This document shows, one piece after another, positions 6,171-8,678 of a stretch of DNA of 8,678 nucleotides. Position 1 is the stretch's first letter. Every line of letters starts with the position of its first letter. A model generated the notes under the pieces. It had not been told where the DNA came from. It saw only the letters and a program-made list of their open reading frames with translations, and did not search any database. This stretch comes from Halanaerobiales bacterium (lineage in GTDB: Bacteria > Bacillota > Halanaerobiia > Halanaerobiales > M55B127), in contig JAIPEV010000064.1 in NCBI GenBank assembly GCA_021736965.1, positions 1 to 8,678 of the forward strand, given 5' to 3'. The position numbers were made by a program, and so were the translations under genes.

Positions 6171-6497
6171 TTGAGGGGTATACCTAAATTGCCAGATTTT
6201 AAACCTGAGTTTGGCAATCGGAAACAAATAGAAAAGATAAAAAAATATAAGAGGGAGAAAGAAGCATATGATAATTCTGATTGGTATAAGGTAGAACTTG
6301 AAGTTAATAATTGCAGCAGTTATGAAATTCAGGCAAATAGTAAGGAAGAAGCAATAGAAAAAGCAGGAGAAAAATATTTTGATGCATTGATAGATTGGGC
6401 TGATTATAGAAGCAGGGTATTAAGGAAAATCGTTAAGGCGGAAGAAAAAGGTAAAGATAAAATAAATAACACTAATAATAATTTAACATTATTTTAA
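6171..6497 (+). CDS. Small protein with possible DpnD/PcfM-like fold and clamp-binding-like tail
   Basis: A 108-residue protein from TTG, preceded by AAGGAGGTG at good spacing. Residues about 1-35 are basic and helical (KIKKYKREKEAYD). Residues about 38-76 read as strand-strand-helix, with WYKVELEVNN, SYEIQANSKEEAIEKAGEKYFD. The A-x-S-x-E-E-A-I-E-K-A pattern recalls the DpnD/PcfM-like domain of small mobile-element proteins; this is a weak resemblance. A charged linker (EEKGKDKINNTNNN) ends in NLTLF, similar to a beta-clamp-binding peptide but with Asn in place of Gln. The clamp gene follows after 11 bases. A clamp-associated adaptor or regulator is an attractive but unproven role. Confidence 0.7.
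   Translation: MRGIPKLPDFKPEFGNRKQIEKIKKYKREKEAYDNSDWYKVELEVNNCSSYEIQANSKEEAIEKAGEKYFDALIDWADYRSRVLRKIVKAEEKGKDKINNTNNNLTLF
6480..6494 (+). other. Codons for C-terminal clamp-binding-like peptide NLTLF
   Basis: The last five residues are Asn-Leu-Thr-Leu-Phe after an Asn-rich flexible linker. This differs from the QL[S/D]LF type consensus mainly at the first position. The codons tta-ttt-taa and the following GGAGG match those at the end of the preceding gene exactly. Confidence 0.42.
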
Positions 6498-6508
6498 GGA
6501 GGAATAAC

Positions 6509-7546
6509 ATGAAACTAACAGCGTATAAACACGAATTAGAAACAGCACTCAACGCGGTAGCAGGGGCACGAGGTAGCAATAGCGACATGATTATTACAAA
6601 GGGTATATACATGAAGGACAACATAGTATTAGCAACCGATCTTGAGTTAGGGATTAAAACTAATTTCAAAGCTGACATTATCAATAGTGGGGCAGTAGTA
6701 TTTCCTGGTGGGCAAATACTAAATATAGTCAAAGAGTTGCCAAATGAGCAAGTTAAGATAACAGTCAATGATAATCTAACAGCTAAGATAGAATGTGGTA
6801 ACTCAAAATTTGAAATTAATTGTTATAACGCTGACGAGTATCCACAGTTGCCGAGAGTGAAGGAGCCTAAGACATTGGAGGTCGACAGCAGTAAATTAGT
6901 TGAAGCATTTAATAAGGTCAAGGTGGCTGCTAGCACAGATGAAACTACACCTAATTTGTGTGGTGTTTACTTGTCAGAAGGCGACTTTGTTGCAACAAAC
7001 AAGTACAGAATGGCAACAATGGAAACTAATATTAAGACTGATTCCATGATACTGCCGGCAAAGTCAGCTAGTGAAGTTGTCAAACTAGGAGCAGACAAGA
7101 TAGAGTACAGTGATAATTATATCAAGTTTATTGCTGGTGATACAGTTCTTATCAGCAGATTAATCGAAGGACAATTCCCAAATTATAATCAGGTTATACC
7201 AGATGATGCAAAAACATATATTACAACACACGTAAAAACGTTAAATGACGCTGTAAGACGTGTATATATCGTGGCAAAAGAGGACACAGGTGTTATAAGA
7301 CTAACAACGAATAAAACCCGCCTAGAAATAGCTTCTGTGGGCGGAGAAGGAGAAGCACATGAAACGATTGAGAGTGAAATAGAGGGAAAAGATAGAACAA
7401 TCAACGTGCAGGCTAACTACTTGATGGACTTGCTGAAAACTATAGATGGTGAATATGTAAGGATAGGGCTGAATAGTAATATCAAACCGTTAATAGTAGG
7501 AGAAGAAGATTACACACATCTTATTATGCCGATGAGGAATGATTAA
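6509..7546 (+). CDS. dnaN: DNA polymerase III beta subunit (sliding clamp), phage-encoded
   Basis: A 345-residue protein, slightly shorter than the usual 365-380 of bacterial clamps. It has family hallmarks along its length: VLATDLELGIK (40-50), EYPQLP (110-115), VATNKYRMAT (161-170), SRLIEGQFPNYNQVIP (216-231, the best-conserved stretch) and the C-terminal HLIMPMR (337-343). The clamp is a ring dimer that slides on DNA and holds the replicative polymerase and other partners through a hydrophobic pocket binding short peptides. It starts at ATG with AAGGAGG seven bases upstream and follows the 108-residue gene by 11 bases. Unlike the TTG-started enzymes before it, it has an ATG start, which may give higher expression. 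Base composition is clearly richer in G/C than in the primase-helicase, suggesting a different recent origin. Confidence 0.93.
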   Translation: MKLTAYKHELETALNAVAGARGSNSDMIITKGIYMKDNIVLATDLELGIKTNFKADIINSGAVVFPGGQILNIVKELPNEQVKITVNDNLTAKIECGNSKFEINCYNADEYPQLPRVKEPKTLEVDSSKLVEAFNKVKVAASTDETTPNLCGVYLSEGDFVATNKYRMATMETNIKTDSMILPAKSASEVVKLGADKIEYSDNYIKFIAGDTVLISRLIEGQFPNYNQVIPDDAKTYITTHVKTLNDAVRRVYIVAKEDTGVIRLTTNKTRLEIASVGGEGEAHETIESEIEGKDRTINVQANYLMDLLKTIDGEYVRIGLNSNIKPLIVGEEDYTHLIMPMRND

Positions 7547-7575
7547 ACATTCGTGTAATATTGTTGCACTTTTGT

Positions 7576-7582
7576 GGAGGGG
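7576..7582 (+). promoter_or_regulatory. Ribosome binding site deciding an ATG start
   Basis: GGAGGGG sits five bases before the ATG at 7588. It rules in favour of that ATG over the in-frame TTG at 7561, which has no ribosome binding site and would place this site inside the coding sequence. Confidence 0.7.
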
Positions 7583-7587
7583 TAAAA

Positions 7588-8043
7588 ATGAAATTTCTAG
7601 AGAAAATTAAAGGTTATTTTAAGAAAGAAGAAATACCAGAAGTAGCAAGATTTAAAGATTTTATTTGGTATGCTAAAAGACATTATGGAGAATATCCTTA
7701 TGATGATTTAATAGACAAACTTAAAATAGTACAAAGTCATGTATGTGGAACACCTATTGAATATTGTTACGAAAAAGATATATTAGACATTTTACAAATT
7801 ATCATTAGAGAAAATTACAATGAATGGCAATATAGCAGACTATTAGAAGATTTAATTGAACGAATGTGTTTCCCTTTTGATGAAAATAGAAAAATCGAAA
7901 ATGTAAAAGATATGATATATTTTTTGCTTATCAGAATTGAATTATTGCGAGTTAGAGATAATGAAAAAGTATTAGTCAATATGGGTGAAAAAGATACAGA
8001 ACTTGAAGAAAAAATTAGAAAATATGAAGTTGAAGGTGATTAA
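7588..8043 (+). CDS. Unrecognised helical protein
   Basis: A 151-residue protein from the ATG at 7588, selected by GGAGGGG just upstream. A basic amphipathic N-terminus (MKFLEKIKGYFKKEE) precedes alternating charged and hydrophobic helices (DILDILQIIIRENY, RLLEDLIERM, DMIYFLLIRIELLRV) and ends in an acidic coiled-coil-like tail (EKDTELEEKIRKYEVEGD). Three cysteines (one in HVCGTPIEYC, plus MCF) are not in a zinc pattern. There is no signal peptide or clear membrane span. No family is recognised. Composition returns to the very A/T-rich style seen on the left side. It is followed directly by a small membrane peptide gene, so the two may act together. Confidence 0.75.
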   Translation: MKFLEKIKGYFKKEEIPEVARFKDFIWYAKRHYGEYPYDDLIDKLKIVQSHVCGTPIEYCYEKDILDILQIIIRENYNEWQYSRLLEDLIERMCFPFDENRKIENVKDMIYFLLIRIELLRVRDNEKVLVNMGEKDTELEEKIRKYEVEGD

Positions 8044-8169
8044 ATGATATTGCCAATAATTTTATTTGTTTTGTTTTTAATTGTTAGTGGATTTCAAATA
8101 TATTGTAGTTTAAAACCGATAAAAGGCAAAAATATTTTATGTAAGATTGGGCAATGGTTAATTAGTTAA
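8044..8169 (+). CDS. 41-residue single-span membrane peptide
   Basis: An ATG immediately after the previous stop (TAAATG), with GAAGGTGAT ending three bases before that ATG, opens a frame of 41 residues. Residues 2-18 are almost wholly hydrophobic (ILPIILFVLFLIVSGF), a clear transmembrane helix. The following IYCSLKPIKGKNILCK is basic with two cysteines, so the C-terminus would lie in the cytoplasm by the positive-inside rule. The function is unknown; holin-like or host-membrane-acting phage peptides are possible, but nothing here is specific. The tight abutment and ribosome binding site support translation. Confidence 0.58.
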   Translation: MILPIILFVLFLIVSGFQIYCSLKPIKGKNILCKIGQWLIS

Positions 8170-8210
8170 ACATAATCAAGGTATAGTTTCATAAATAAAG
8201 GAGGTTTTTC

Positions 8211-8438
8211 ATGAGTGGAAGTTATATAGATTCACCTCAAATTGATTGTAATATTAAGTTTAATAAAGAAAATAATTGTTTCGTATGTGAATGTGGGTTT
8301 GATGAATTAAACCTTGATGAACACGGTAGAAGATTAGATATGGGAGATAATATTCAGATATTCTTTAATTTGGAATGTCCTGAATGTTATACACAATATA
8401 CTGTTGATTATATAGGGAATAAAATTAATAAAGCATAA
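8211..8438 (+). CDS. Small zinc-ribbon protein, unknown function
   Basis: A 75-residue protein with a strong AAAGGAGG site before its ATG. The pattern C26-x-C28 ... C56-x2-C59 frames about 30 residues (DELNLDEHGRRLDMGDNIQI between), as in a zinc ribbon; C13 and C23 are extra. The second half (ECPECYTQYTVDYIGNKI) looks like the closing strand pair of the ribbon. Short zinc ribbons in phages often contact nucleic acid or RNA polymerase, but no specific role can be assigned. It is the second zinc-type micro-protein in the window, unrelated in sequence to the one at 3776. Confidence 0.72.
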   Translation: MSGSYIDSPQIDCNIKFNKENNCFVCECGFDELNLDEHGRRLDMGDNIQIFFNLECPECYTQYTVDYIGNKINKA

Positions 8439-8457
8439 AAATCAAGGAGGTAATAAT

Positions 8458-8658
8458 ATGAGTAAAAGTGTTATGGAGAAAATTTGGGATATTATTAATG
8501 ACAGGTTAAAAGATGGAAAATGGGAAGAAGGAGATCAAGAAGCTATAGTTTTAAATGATGCAGTTGTAAATTTGACTTACATTGATAATGATTTTGATGT
8601 GGAAGTTATAGCAGGTGAACCTATAAAGTATGATGTTAATTTAAACTTAACAGAATAA
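8458..8658 (+). CDS. Small acidic protein, unknown function
   Basis: A 66-residue protein with CAAGGAGGT (8442-8450) before its ATG. The N-terminal half is an amphipathic helix (VMEKIWDIINDRLKDGKW). The second half is strand-like and acidic (EAIVLNDAVVNLTYIDNDFD, then VEVIAGEPIKYDVNLN). No cysteines, membrane segment or known motif are seen, and no family is recognised. It lies 19 bases after the zinc-ribbon gene and is followed by the repeated hairpin motif at the window edge. Confidence 0.68.
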   Translation: MSKSVMEKIWDIINDRLKDGKWEEGDQEAIVLNDAVVNLTYIDNDFDVEVIAGEPIKYDVNLNLTE

Positions 8659-8659
8659 A

Positions 8660-8678
8660 ACAATACGGCGGTATTGTG
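8660..8678 (+). repeat. Hairpin with CGGCGGTATTGTG core, copy 2 (cut by window edge)
   Basis: ACAATAC (8660-8666), loop GGCG, and GTATTGT (8671-8677) form a perfect 7-bp stem right after the stop at 8658. Bases 8666-8678 are identical to 637-649. Whether a T-run follows, making it a terminator, cannot be seen. Confidence 0.5.

Noticed and set aside
7561..7587. Upstream TTG start for the gene ending at 8043
   Set aside because: This extension would contain the GGAGGGG that clearly serves the ATG at 7588.
8170..8210. Promoter before the zinc-ribbon gene (TATAGT at 8182-8187)
   Set aside because: The -10 resemblance is fair, but no -35 element is found at proper spacing, and A/T-rich DNA gives such matches by chance.
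7588..8658. Small genes as a toxin-antitoxin pair
   Set aside because: No recognised toxin or antitoxin motif is present, and dense small genes are ordinary for phage early regions.

Overview
The window looks like the DNA-replication region of a double-stranded DNA bacteriophage or prophage of a low-GC Gram-positive host (Bacillota). The reasons are gene content and style. There is a phage-type replication initiator, a fused primase-helicase, a helicase-methyltransferase fusion and a phage-sized DNA sliding clamp, set among many very small unrecognised genes. Everything is on the + strand and tightly packed. Shine-Dalgarno sites are strong (AAGGAGG), TTG/GTG starts are frequent, and codons are very A/T-rich. 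I see no host housekeeping gene, tRNA, rRNA, integrase or structural gene, so lytic phage versus prophage cannot be settled here.

Layout. Bases 1-868 hold the end of one unrecognised gene and three small genes, closed by a clear intrinsic terminator (883-911). Bases 912-1019 are the main non-coding control region. It has an imperfect inverted repeat, a perfect 18-bp A/T palindrome and then the ribosome binding site of the replication operon. Bases 1020-3940 encode the initiator (1020-1808), a Twinkle/T7 gp4-like primase-helicase (1809-3623) and two small proteins, one with four cysteines in a zinc-knuckle arrangement. Bases 3952-7546 encode an SNF2-like helicase fused to a DNA methyltransferase, a 108-residue protein, and a beta sliding clamp. 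Bases 7588-8658 hold small unrecognised genes, including a 41-residue membrane peptide and a zinc-ribbon protein. The window ends inside a hairpin motif whose core also occurs after two other stop codons near its left end.

How the genes may work together. The initiator gene contains seven 11-bp tandem iterons (1358-1434) followed by an A/T-only direct repeat. This is the architecture of a replication origin inside its own initiator gene. The initiator would bind the iterons, melt the adjacent A/T-rich DNA and load the primase-helicase. The two genes just before the clamp gene encode proteins ending in QMSLF and NLTLF, which match or resemble the bacterial beta-clamp-binding peptide (QL[S/D]LF type). 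My main hypothesis is that the helicase-methyltransferase is tethered to the phage's own clamp, so newly copied phage DNA is methylated as it is made, plausibly as protection from host restriction. The clamp link is inferred from sequence motif and gene order and is not demonstrated.
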